Assembly (NCBI GenBank): GCA_947457025.1
Contig: CANGUI010000140.1
Coordinates: forward strand, 1 to 5,723
Reading direction: 5' to 3'
Source of the DNA: Flammeovirgaceae bacterium
GTDB taxonomy: Bacteria > Bacteroidota > Bacteroidia > Cytophagales > Cyclobacteriaceae
DNA length: 5,723 nt
The notes under the pieces are model-generated. The model was not told where the DNA came from. It saw only the letters and a program-made list of their open reading frames with translations, and ran no database searches. The translations under genes and the position numbers were made by a program. Shown here piece after piece: positions 1 through 5,723 of the stretch (its first letter is position 1; the number at the start of each line of letters is the position of its first letter).

Positions 1-232
1 ATTGTGTTGTTCCCTGAGTTGCAAACTCAGGACAGCGGCGGGAGTGTATATGCGAAAAAACGAGGTGGTTGTTTCAGAAGACAGACCAATGACGCCGGAA
101 GTTCCCGAAAGGTCTTTGTGAGATGAGTTCTGCTTATTCGCACACGGCGGCACACCTGCTGCGCTCCGAAAAGAGAACTCCCGGATCATGCATTCCCCGA
201 GCCGATAGATTTTTTCGTTACCTTGGCCAACG
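1..232. other. Left-edge region with no supported gene
   Basis: No convincing gene is visible here. Two plus-strand frames are open at the left edge. One runs from base 1 to a TGA at 124-126 without any ATG. The other holds a 23-residue frame from ATG 50 to TGA 119-121. Neither resembles a protein I recognise, but the first could be the 3' end of a gene that begins outside the window. A perfect hairpin lies at 13-31. The transporter frame is closed upstream by a TAG at 206-208, so the leader cannot extend that protein. A one-mismatch match to the Bacteroidetes -7 element (TACCTTGG, 219-226) lies just before the transporter start, but I see no TTTG at the expected distance, so no promoter is called. 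Confidence 0.5.
13..31. repeat. Perfect short inverted repeat (hairpin)
   Basis: The arms CCTGAGTT (13-20) and AACTCAGG (24-31) are exact reverse complements around a 3-base GCA loop. No T-run follows on the plus strand: the next bases are ACAGCGGCGG. On the minus strand the stem is followed by GAACAACACAAT, which is not a T-tract either. It therefore does not look like an intrinsic terminator. It could be a REP-like dispersed palindrome, an operator, or an RNA hairpin in the tail or leader of a transcript. The structure is directly visible; its role is unknown. Confidence 0.6.
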
Positions 233-1147
233 ATGAATGATCTGGATGCTATCCGCCTGAACTTCAATCCGGAGAATCTGCAAGCCCTGAACTGGATCTT
301 GGCTTTCATCATGTTTGGGGTAGCGCTGGAATTAAAAGTTGAAGACTTTGTGCGGCTGAAAGCCACCCCAAAGGCATCCGTTGTGGGGCTCGGTGCGCAG
401 TTCGTGCTGTTGCCCGCTTTCACATTCATCTTAGTTGCCGTGCTCCGCCCGCTTCCAAGCCTGGCGCTGGGAATGATGTTGGTCGCTGCCTGCCCGGGGG
501 GCAACATCAGCAACTTCCTTACGCATCTCGCGCGGGGCAACACCGCCTTGTCTGTCAGCCTTACGGCTGCCGGAACGGTACTGTCCATTGTTACGACTCC
601 TCTTAACCTGAGCCTGTGGGCTTCTCTGTATGCTCCCACATCCGGTTTACTGCAAGATGTATCGCTCGATGCGTGGAACATGCTCGAAACGATCGTTACC
701 CTCGCGGGTATCCCGCTGCTACTGGGGATGGCTGTTCATCACTTTCTGCCAGGCCTTGCCGCGGGCCTGTCGAAAGGAGTGAAACCGCTGTCGATCGTGA
801 TCTTCATCGGATTTGTAGTCGTGGCTTTTTATGGCAATTACGCACACTTTACAGCCCACATTCACGAAGTGGCAGGGCTGGTGCTGGTGCACAACGCCCT
901 GGCGCTGAGTGTGGGTTTTTTTGCTGCCCGCTGGGCCGGGCTCGCGCGTGCAGACCAACGAACGATCAGCATCGAAACCGGAATACAAAATTCCGGCCTT
1001 GGCCTCATTCTGATTTTCCGCTTTTTCGATGGCATGGGAGGCATGGCGCTGGTGGCAGCCTGGTGGGGCATCTGGCATATTTTTTCAGGCCTTTTGCTGG
1101 CGTTGCTGTGGGCTCGGCAAAAACCGGAGATACTCTCTGCCAAATGA
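233..1147 (+). CDS. Bile acid:sodium symporter (BASS) family transporter
   Basis: This is a 304-residue inner-membrane protein with about nine or ten hydrophobic helices, the usual size for bacterial BASS proteins. Visible family signatures are GVALELK (29-35), AQF with Gln56, CPGGNISN (87-94) followed by TTP at 121-123, and ETGIQNSGLG (248-257). In characterised bacterial ASBT homologues the Ser-Asn pair after the CPGGN-like turn, the Glu/Gln of the ETGIQNS segment and the AQF glutamine coordinate two sodium ions at the helix crossover. Ser93, Asn94, Glu248, Gln252 and Gln56 are the likely equivalents, so sodium-coupled uptake looks intact. The substrate is not predictable; bacterial members carry pantoate, other organic acids or sterol-like acids, and bile acid need not be the physiological one. 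The start at ATG 233 is fixed by the in-frame TAG at 206-208. No Shine-Dalgarno is seen. The stop overlaps the next gene's start, indicating an operon. Confidence 0.93.
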   Translation: MNDLDAIRLNFNPENLQALNWILAFIMFGVALELKVEDFVRLKATPKASVVGLGAQFVLLPAFTFILVAVLRPLPSLALGMMLVAACPGGNISNFLTHLARGNTALSVSLTAAGTVLSIVTTPLNLSLWASLYAPTSGLLQDVSLDAWNMLETIVTLAGIPLLLGMAVHHFLPGLAAGLSKGVKPLSIVIFIGFVVVAFYGNYAHFTAHIHEVAGLVLVHNALALSVGFFAARWAGLARADQRTISIETGIQNSGLGLILIFRFFDGMGGMALVAAWWGIWHIFSGLLLALLWARQKPEILSAK

Positions 1148-2106
1148 TGCAACGTCTTTTTTTTCGATTGCTGCGATCTTATGTGTGGCTCGCACTTCAC
1201 ATCTTTTTTCGCCGCATCAGGGTGAGCGGGCTCGACCAGATTCCACCGGGAGCGGTGCTGTTCACGGCGAATCACCAGAACGCTTTTTTGGATGCTCTGC
1301 TCATCGTCTGCTCATCCAAGCGATACACCCATTTCCTGGCCCGGGCCGATATCTTCCGGAAGCGCTGGGCGCGAAGTCTTCTGCGCCTAATCAACCTGCT
1401 GCCAGTTTATCGAGTTCGTGATGGGTGGCAGTCGCTTAACCGCAACCATGAAACGTTTGCCGCTTGCAGCCACCTGCTCGCGGCGCAGCAGGCGATCGTG
1501 ATCTTTCCCGAAGGCAACCACGGCAGCGCACGGAGGTTGCGGCCGCTGAGCAAGGGTTTTTCCCGCGTGGCATTTCAGACGCTGCGCCTTCAACCCGCAT
1601 TACCGCTCTTCATCGTACCTGTAGGTTTGAACTATACCGATCCAACACATGCCCGTAGCTCGGTGCACATCAAGTACGGACCCCCACTCCGAGCCAACAC
1701 CTATTTTGAGATGGGGGAGCCGCAGGGAGCTCAAGCCCTGCGCGATGCACTCAGTTTCGCTATGCAGCAACTCATTACCCATCTGCCCGAGCAGCCTGCA
1801 CCCCACGTAGAAGCACTGACATCTCAGCCTGTTGATTTCCTGGAACCTGAACGCATCAATGCCTGGATCGCCAACCCCGCTCTACCGCTGCCGCTGCACA
1901 ACAGGCAACCGGATATCGTGGGAACACTTTGGCGCCTATTGCTTTTCCCGATTGCCCTGGCGTGGCAAAGATGGGATGCGAAAATCAAGGACAGGGTCTT
2001 TGTAGGCTCCCTGAAGTTTGCTTTCGTTTTTGGCATCGTTAACGTGGCCGTCGTGGTGGTCGTTATAATCGCTATTATCTGGACGGTCTGGACGATCAAT
2101 ACGTGA
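1144..2106 (+). CDS. PlsC-type 1-acylglycerol-phosphate acyltransferase family protein
   Basis: This 320-residue protein probably transfers an acyl chain to a glycerol-phosphate-type lipid at the inner membrane, as PlsC-superfamily enzymes do in phospholipid synthesis. Acyltransferase blocks occur in order: NHQNAFLD (43-50) with catalytic His44 and Asp50; RADIF around Arg67; FPEGNHG (121-127), the glycerol-phosphate-binding block; and IVPVGLNY (157-164). The His-to-Asp spacing is five residues rather than the four of E. coli PlsC, which fits a subgroup distinct from the housekeeping enzyme. The N terminus is hydrophobic and basic. The C terminus (about 258-316) holds hydrophobic segments including a Val/Ile-rich helix, longer than a minimal PlsC of about 240 residues. 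The start is ATG 1144, overlapping the transporter stop as ATGA; ATG 1147 follows directly. A weak GGAGA lies at 1126-1130. The frame is also open back to 616, but that part lies inside the transporter. Acyl acceptor and donor are unknown. Confidence 0.9.
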   Translation: MMQRLFFRLLRSYVWLALHIFFRRIRVSGLDQIPPGAVLFTANHQNAFLDALLIVCSSKRYTHFLARADIFRKRWARSLLRLINLLPVYRVRDGWQSLNRNHETFAACSHLLAAQQAIVIFPEGNHGSARRLRPLSKGFSRVAFQTLRLQPALPLFIVPVGLNYTDPTHARSSVHIKYGPPLRANTYFEMGEPQGAQALRDALSFAMQQLITHLPEQPAPHVEALTSQPVDFLEPERINAWIANPALPLPLHNRQPDIVGTLWRLLLFPIALAWQRWDAKIKDRVFVGSLKFAFVFGIVNVAVVVVVIIAIIWTVWTINT

Positions 2107-2252
2107 CCGTCGGACGGGAAGCTAATCCGTGGCGAGCATGACTGGCACGATGGCCAAAGTTCTTTGCGGAAAAGGAAACAATTTCTTTGAAGGCGGGCGC
2201 GATGCTCCGGGCCACGAAACAACCAGGTTCATGCCCTTCTCAACCGGTGATG
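2107..2252. other. Convergent intergenic gap with orphan short frame
   Basis: This gap lies between the acyltransferase stop and the stop of the minus-strand membrane protein. I see no intrinsic terminator: CCGT-CGG-ACGG at 2107-2117 can pair over only four bases and has no T-run after it. A plus-strand frame from ATG 2138 (or ATG 2150) to TAA 2267-2269 encodes up to 43 residues, rich in Gly, Thr and Phe. It runs 17 bases into the 3' end of the minus-strand gene. It matches nothing I recognise and no ribosome binding site precedes it, so it is not called as a gene. Confidence 0.5.
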
Positions 2253-2444
2253 CTAAGACCAGCTTTTAACCATCCAATAGGCAGCCCAGGACAGCAGGAT
2301 CCCGATACCGTAGACCAGGATGACCTTCTTTCGATTTTGCACATCTTCCCACCACAATACCCACCACGGCTTATAAAGCCCCAACAGCAGGGCAAATGCG
2401 AGCGTGATGCATAGAAAAACAAAAAACAAACGGATAAATTCCAC
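2253..2444 (-). CDS. Small two-helix membrane protein of unknown function
   Basis: This 63-residue protein has a hydrophobic first helix (about residues 3-24), an aromatic and charged linker, YKPWWVLWW then EDVQNRKK (24-40), and a second helix (about 41-59). The Trp-rich turn followed by Asn-Arg-Lys-Lys looks like a membrane-interface signature and is not random out-of-frame translation. I believe similar short proteins exist in Cytophagales, but I cannot confirm that here. The start is GTG at 2442-2444; an in-frame TAG two codons upstream excludes a longer form. No Shine-Dalgarno is present. The gene is convergent with the acyltransferase and divergent from mfd. No catalytic motif is visible, so the function is unknown; a topology with both ends on the same side is likely from the two helices. 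The alternative is a chance frame, which I judge less likely given the clean two-helix layout. Confidence 0.68.
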   Translation of the reverse strand: MEFIRLFFVFLCITLAFALLLGLYKPWWVLWWEDVQNRKKVILVYGIGILLSWAAYWMVKSWS

Positions 2445-2448
2445 AGGC

Positions 2449-2478
2449 TAAAGATACAGGCCGAGGGGATCACTCAAA
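2449..2478 (-). promoter_or_regulatory. Candidate Bacteroidetes-type promoter for the small membrane protein
   Basis: On the minus strand TATCTTTA (plus coordinates 2449-2456) matches the Bacteroidetes -7 consensus TAnnTTTG at all but the last base. A TTTG (2475-2478) lies 18 bases upstream, within the usual spacing for the -33 element. The -7 element ends only four bases before the GTG start, so transcription would begin at or very near the start codon and the mRNA would be almost leaderless. Confidence 0.35.
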
Positions 2479-2597
2479 CACGTTTCAGGATTTTCTTATC
2501 CGGCAAATCAACACAACCACACCAAATCTGGCCGGGGGAGTGGGCCTTTTTCTCAAACATTCAGCATCAATTAGGGCTGAGGGCATGGCATCCGGTA

Positions 2598-2627
2598 TTT
2601 TAATGTTCATACCTCCGCCTATATTTG
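2598..2627 (+). promoter_or_regulatory. Candidate Bacteroidetes-type promoter for mfd
   Basis: TATATTTG at 2620-2627 is a perfect match to the TAnnTTTG -7 element of the Bacteroidetes primary sigma factor. The upstream element is poor: only a TTTT/TTTA run at 2598-2602, with 17-18 bases to the -7 box, instead of TTTG. Transcription would start about 5-7 bases after the box, near 2632-2634. That leaves a leader of about 15 bases before GTG 2649 and argues against the upstream TTG 2625 as the start. Confidence 0.5.
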
Positions 2628-2648
2628 CGCCTCCATTTTTTGACCCGG

Positions 2649-5600
2649 GTGACTGCCCCTGACTTCCTGAATCTGTATAAACGCGACAGCCTGGTGCAAG
2701 CTCTGGCGGAAGGGCTTCGCACGCCCACCCCCGACACGGTCAGCATCAGGAACTTGCACGGCAGCCTCGACGCGGTGCTTTTTGCCGCAGTACAGGGGGA
2801 GGTGCGCGCCTCGCATGTGATCATCTGCGTGGATAAGGAAGAAGCAGCCTACCTCGCCAACGACTTGCAGAACCTGGTCGGCCGCCGGGAGGTTTTAATC
2901 TTTCCGATGTCGTACAAGCGACCCTACGAGTACGAGGAGACCGAAAATGCCAATGTATTGATGCGTGCCGAAGTGTTGAGTCGCCTCAGCGACCACCCGG
3001 ACTCGCAGATCATCCTGACTTACCCTGAGGCTTTGTCGGAAAAAGTGATCACGAAAAAGTCGCTCGCCAAGAACACCTTTCGGGTGAAGAAAGGAGAACG
3101 AGTCGATGTTGCATTTCTGGAAGAGTTCTTAAACTCGTACGATTTCGAAAAGGCAGATTTTGTGTATGAAGCCGGTCAGTTTGCCGTGCGGGGGGGCATT
3201 ATTGACGTTTTTTCTTTTGCCAACGAATGGCCCTACCGCATTGAGTTGTTCGGCGATGAGGTGGACAGCATCCGGACCTTTAATCCCGGCTCTCAGTTAT
3301 CAATCGAGGAACATCATGATGTCAGCCTGATGCCGAATGTTCAGACACGGCTTGTGCTCGAAGACCGTCAGTCTTTTCTGGAATACATTCCGGCTCACAC
3401 CCGGATCTGGCTCCGCGACACAGCCTATACGCTGGCTATCCTGGACAAGTGCCATGAAAAAGTAGGCCGCCGCTTTGACGAGATCATCGCGCGCAGCGGC
3501 GCTCCTGCCGGGCTTCCGCCCGAAGCACTGTTCGAAACTGAAGCAAGCTTTCGGCTACGTCTGGAACAGTTTCACCGCATCGAATGGGGGCCCCGGCCAT
3601 TTTTTACACCCGCCCGCACATTCGATTTTCCCTCCGCCGCGCAAACATCCTTTCAGAAGAATTTCGAATTACTGGCGGCCAATTTACTCGAATACCAGCA
3701 ACGCGGATACACAAACTTCATCGCGGCTGACCAAAGCAAACAGCTGGAGCGCCTGCAAGGCATCTTTGAAGAAATCCACCCAGAACTTCGGTTCCAGCCA
3801 ATGCCTTTTTCCCTGCGCGAAGGCTATATCGATCACACCCTGAAACTGGCGTGTTATACCGATCACCAAATCTTTGAACGGTACCACCGCTATCGTACCA
3901 AGGAGAAATTCTCGAAGTCAAAGGCCCTCACGTTTCGTGAATTACACACTCTACAGCCGGGAGATTTTGTAACGCACATCGATTACGGCATTGCCCGGTT
4001 TGCCGGTCTAGAAAAAAAGGATGTAAATGGGAAAGAGCAGGAAGCCATTCGCCTGGTTTTTCGGGATAACGACCTGCTGTACATCAACATTCACGCACTG
4101 CATAAGATCTCCCGGTATACCGGCAAAGACGGTGCGCCGCCCGCTATCAGTAAGTTGGGGTCTGGTGAGTGGGACAGCAAGAAAGCGAAAGTCAAGAATA
4201 AGGTTAAAGACATTGCCAAAGAGCTGATCGATTTGTATGCGAAGCGAAAAGCGTCTCCGGGCTTCGCCTTCTCGTCAGACGGTTTTCTACAGGCTGAACT
4301 TGAGTCCTCCTTTTTATATGAAGACACTCCCGATCAGGCGAAAGCCACCGATGATGTTAAGCGCGACATGGAGCAGCCGCACCCCATGGACCGGCTCGTC
4401 TGCGGCGATGTGGGATTTGGAAAAACAGAAGTGGCCATCCGGGCCGCCTTTAAAGCAACCACCGATGGCAAGCAGGTAGCGGTATTGGTCCCCACTACGA
4501 TCCTGGCTCTCCAACATTACCGCACATTCCGCGACCGACTGGCAAACCTGCCTGTTCGGGTCGAGTACATTTCACGGTTCCGGTCGGACAAGGACACGAA
4601 GGCTATCGCAGCCGACGTAAAGGCAGGGCACGTTAATATCCTGATCGGCACACACCGTATTGTGGGCCGTGATTTGTCATTTCACGACCTGGGCCTGCTG
4701 ATCATTGACGAAGAACAAAAATTCGGTGTCAAAGTAAAAGACAAGCTGAAAGCATTGAAACTTAACCTGGATGTTCTTACGCTGACCGCCACTCCCATCC
4801 CGCGCACCCTGCATTTTTCGCTGATGGGTGCACGCGACCTGAGCATCATTGCCACCCCTCCGCCCAACCGGCAGCCGGTGAGCACAGAAGTACACGTGTT
4901 TCAGGAAGAAATCATTCGCGACGCGGTAAGTCAGGAAATCCGCAGAGGCGGGCAGGTTTTTTTCGTTCATAACCGAATCCATGATATCGAACAGGTTGCC
5001 AATGTTATCTATAAACTCGTGCCCGATTCGCGGATCGGGATCGCCCATGGGCAGATGGAGGGAGATAAATTGGAAAAAGTAATGGTTCGGTTCATTGAAG
5101 GGGAATACGACGTGCTGGTTTCCACCAACATCATTGAGTCCGGGCTTGATATCCCTAATGCCAACACCATCATCATCAATCAAGCCCATTTGTTTGGGCT
5201 TAGCGACTTGCACCAGATGCGGGGCCGTGTAGGGCGCTCGAACAAGAAAGCCTACTGTTACCTGCTAACCCCGCCTGCCAACTTATTGTCGGCCGACTCG
5301 CGAAAGCGGCTGGCGGCGCTGGAAGAATTTTCCGAGCTGGGCGACGGCTTTAAAGTGGCCATGCGCGATCTGGATATCCGCGGGGCCGGTAATTTGCTGG
5401 GCTCCGAACAAAGTGGCTTCATCAGTGATCTGGGTTTCGAGGCGTATCACAAAATCCTGGACGATGCCATTCTCGAACTGAAGGAAACCGAATTTAAAGA
5501 GTTGTTTGCCACCGAGCTGGCCGAGCGCGCGCGGCAACTTGTGCCCGACTGCCTGATCGAAACAGACCTCGAAATCCTCATCCCCGACACCTATGTGGGC

Positions 5601-5723
5601 AATACAAGTGAGCGCCTTCACCTCTACGCCACGCTGGATAACATTGCCACCGAATCTGAACTGACACAGTTCGTGGACGCACTGCGCGACCGTTTTGGTG
5701 AAATGCCCCCGCCCGTACAACAG
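2649..5723 (+). CDS. mfd: Transcription-repair coupling factor Mfd (3' end outside window)
   Basis: Mfd binds RNA polymerase stalled at a DNA lesion, pushes it off by ATP-driven translocation and recruits UvrA for excision repair. The frame is open for 1025 codons with no stop; family members are about 1110-1150 residues, so roughly the last 100 are missing. In order: a UvrB-like N-terminal module with degenerate NLHGS (35-39) and RGGIID (181-186); the CarD-like RNA polymerase interaction domain starting near GDFVTHIDYG (438-447); Walker A GDVGFGKT (586-593); DEEQKFG (687-693); TATPIPRTL (713-721); STNIIESGLDIP (825-836); QMRGRVGRS (856-864); the RecG-like translocation motif RDLDIRGAGNLLG (906-918); and the beginning of the C-terminal regulatory domain from about 965. 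All key residues appear intact. GTG 2649 is preferred because it gives the family-like MTAPDFLNLYK and lies just after a -7 box; TTG 2640 or 2625 are alternatives, and TAA 2601 closes the frame. No Shine-Dalgarno is seen. Confidence 0.97.
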   Translation, partial: MTAPDFLNLYKRDSLVQALAEGLRTPTPDTVSIRNLHGSLDAVLFAAVQGEVRASHVIICVDKEEAAYLANDLQNLVGRREVLIFPMSYKRPYEYEETENANVLMRAEVLSRLSDHPDSQIILTYPEALSEKVITKKSLAKNTFRVKKGERVDVAFLEEFLNSYDFEKADFVYEAGQFAVRGGIIDVFSFANEWPYRIELFGDEVDSIRTFNPGSQLSIEEHHDVSLMPNVQTRLVLEDRQSFLEYIPAHTRIWLRDTAYTLAILDKCHEKVGRRFDEIIARSGAPAGLPPEALFETEASFRLRLEQFHRIEWGPRPFFTPARTFDFPSAAQTSFQKNFELLAANLLEYQQRGYTNFIAADQSKQLERLQGIFEEIHPELRFQPMPFSLREGYIDHTLKLACYTDHQIFERYHRYRTKEKFSKSKALTFRELHTLQPGDFVTHIDYGIARFAGLEKKDVNGKEQEAIRLVFRDNDLLYINIHALHKISRYTGKDGAPPAISKLGSGEWDSKKAKVKNKVKDIAKELIDLYAKRKASPGFAFSSDGFLQAELESSFLYEDTPDQAKATDDVKRDMEQPHPMDRLVCGDVGFGKTEVAIRAAFKATTDGKQVAVLVPTTILALQHYRTFRDRLANLPVRVEYISRFRSDKDTKAIAADVKAGHVNILIGTHRIVGRDLSFHDLGLLIIDEEQKFGVKVKDKLKALKLNLDVLTLTATPIPRTLHFSLMGARDLSIIATPPPNRQPVSTEVHVFQEEIIRDAVSQEIRRGGQVFFVHNRIHDIEQVANVIYKLVPDSRIGIAHGQMEGDKLEKVMVRFIEGEYDVLVSTNIIESGLDIPNANTIIINQAHLFGLSDLHQMRGRVGRSNKKAYCYLLTPPANLLSADSRKRLAALEEFSELGDGFKVAMRDLDIRGAGNLLGSEQSGFISDLGFEAYHKILDDAILELKETEFKELFATELAERARQLVPDCLIETDLEILIPDTYVGNTSERLHLYATLDNIATESELTQFVDALRDRFGEMPPPVQQ

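Larger units (their letters stand above)
2445..2648. other. Divergent promoter spacer between the small membrane protein gene and mfd
   Basis: These 204 bases separate two divergently transcribed genes and carry candidate promoters for both, listed separately. The mfd frame is closed by TAA at 2601-2603, so little of the spacer can be coding. A GGCC-9 nt-GGCC pair followed by five T (2530-2551) is too short a stem to call a terminator. Nothing else is recognisable in it. Confidence 0.6.

Noticed and set aside
39..183. Distant inverted pair CGGGAGT (39-45) and ACTCCCG (177-183) flanking the leader
   Set aside because: Seven bases at this distance are expected by chance, and the match does not extend on either side.
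219..226. TACCTTGG as a -7 promoter element for the transporter
   Set aside because: It has one mismatch and no TTTG within 17-23 bases upstream, so the support is too weak for a call.
616..1143. In-frame upstream extension of the acyltransferase reading frame
   Set aside because: This stretch lies fully inside the transporter gene in another frame, gives a Cys/Arg-rich unpatterned sequence, and the acyltransferase homology begins only after ATG 1144.
2107..2117. CCGTCGGACGG palindrome right after the acyltransferase stop
   Set aside because: Only a four-pair stem is physically possible and no T-run follows, so it does not support an intrinsic terminator.
1824..2222. 132-codon minus-strand frame across the acyltransferase 3' end
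   Set aside because: Most of it mirrors the acyltransferase C-terminal helices (Thr-rich where the sense strand encodes Val), as expected for a shadow frame.
2187..2414. 75-codon plus-strand frame opposite the small membrane protein
   Set aside because: It is low in hydrophobic patterning and Pro/Gln-rich; the opposite strand gives a far more protein-like two-helix sequence.
2530..2551. GGCC-loop-GGCC followed by five T, terminator-like
   Set aside because: The stem is only four base pairs with a 9-base loop, it lies upstream of mfd, and no plus-strand gene ends just before it.
4677..5213. 178-codon open frame on the minus strand
   Set aside because: It is antisense to the most conserved helicase motifs of mfd; the open frame is a by-product of the codon use of that gene and the product shows no recognisable domain.
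5283..5720. 145-codon open frame on the minus strand
   Set aside because: It is antisense to the translocation motif and C-terminal part of mfd, and shows no independent coding evidence or promoter.

Overview
The window looks like an ordinary stretch of chromosome from a Bacteroidetes-type bacterium, most likely of the Cytophagales lineage; this placement is an inference. Three things point that way. The acyltransferase has the FPEGNHG-type block usual in that phylum. None of the starts has a clear Shine-Dalgarno sequence. The start of mfd is preceded by a perfect match to the Bacteroidetes -7 promoter element TAnnTTTG. No mobile element, CRISPR array, tRNA or rRNA gene was seen.

Layout. Positions 1-232 hold no supported gene but carry a perfect 8-bp-arm hairpin at 13-31. 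Next comes a plus-strand pair that overlaps by four bases (ATGA). The first gene is a bile acid:sodium symporter (BASS) family transporter (233-1147). The second is a PlsC-type 1-acylglycerol-phosphate acyltransferase family protein with a hydrophobic C-terminal tail (1144-2106). After a gap of about 146 bp, a small two-helix membrane protein is encoded convergently on the minus strand (2253-2444, GTG start). A divergent spacer (2445-2648) separates it from mfd, the transcription-repair coupling factor, which starts at GTG 2649 and runs off the right edge with 1025 codons present.

How the genes fit together. The transporter and the acyltransferase are probably co-transcribed and translationally coupled, but their substrates cannot be read from sequence, so a shared pathway is not established. 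mfd is a stand-alone housekeeping DNA repair gene: it removes RNA polymerase stalled at lesions and recruits UvrA. Its reading frame is intact and every expected helicase, RNA polymerase-binding and translocation motif is in place. The small membrane protein has no assigned function. I found nothing that amounts to a new biological system. The most useful second looks are the small membrane protein, its apparently leaderless start, the left-edge hairpin region and a 43-codon orphan frame at 2138-2269.
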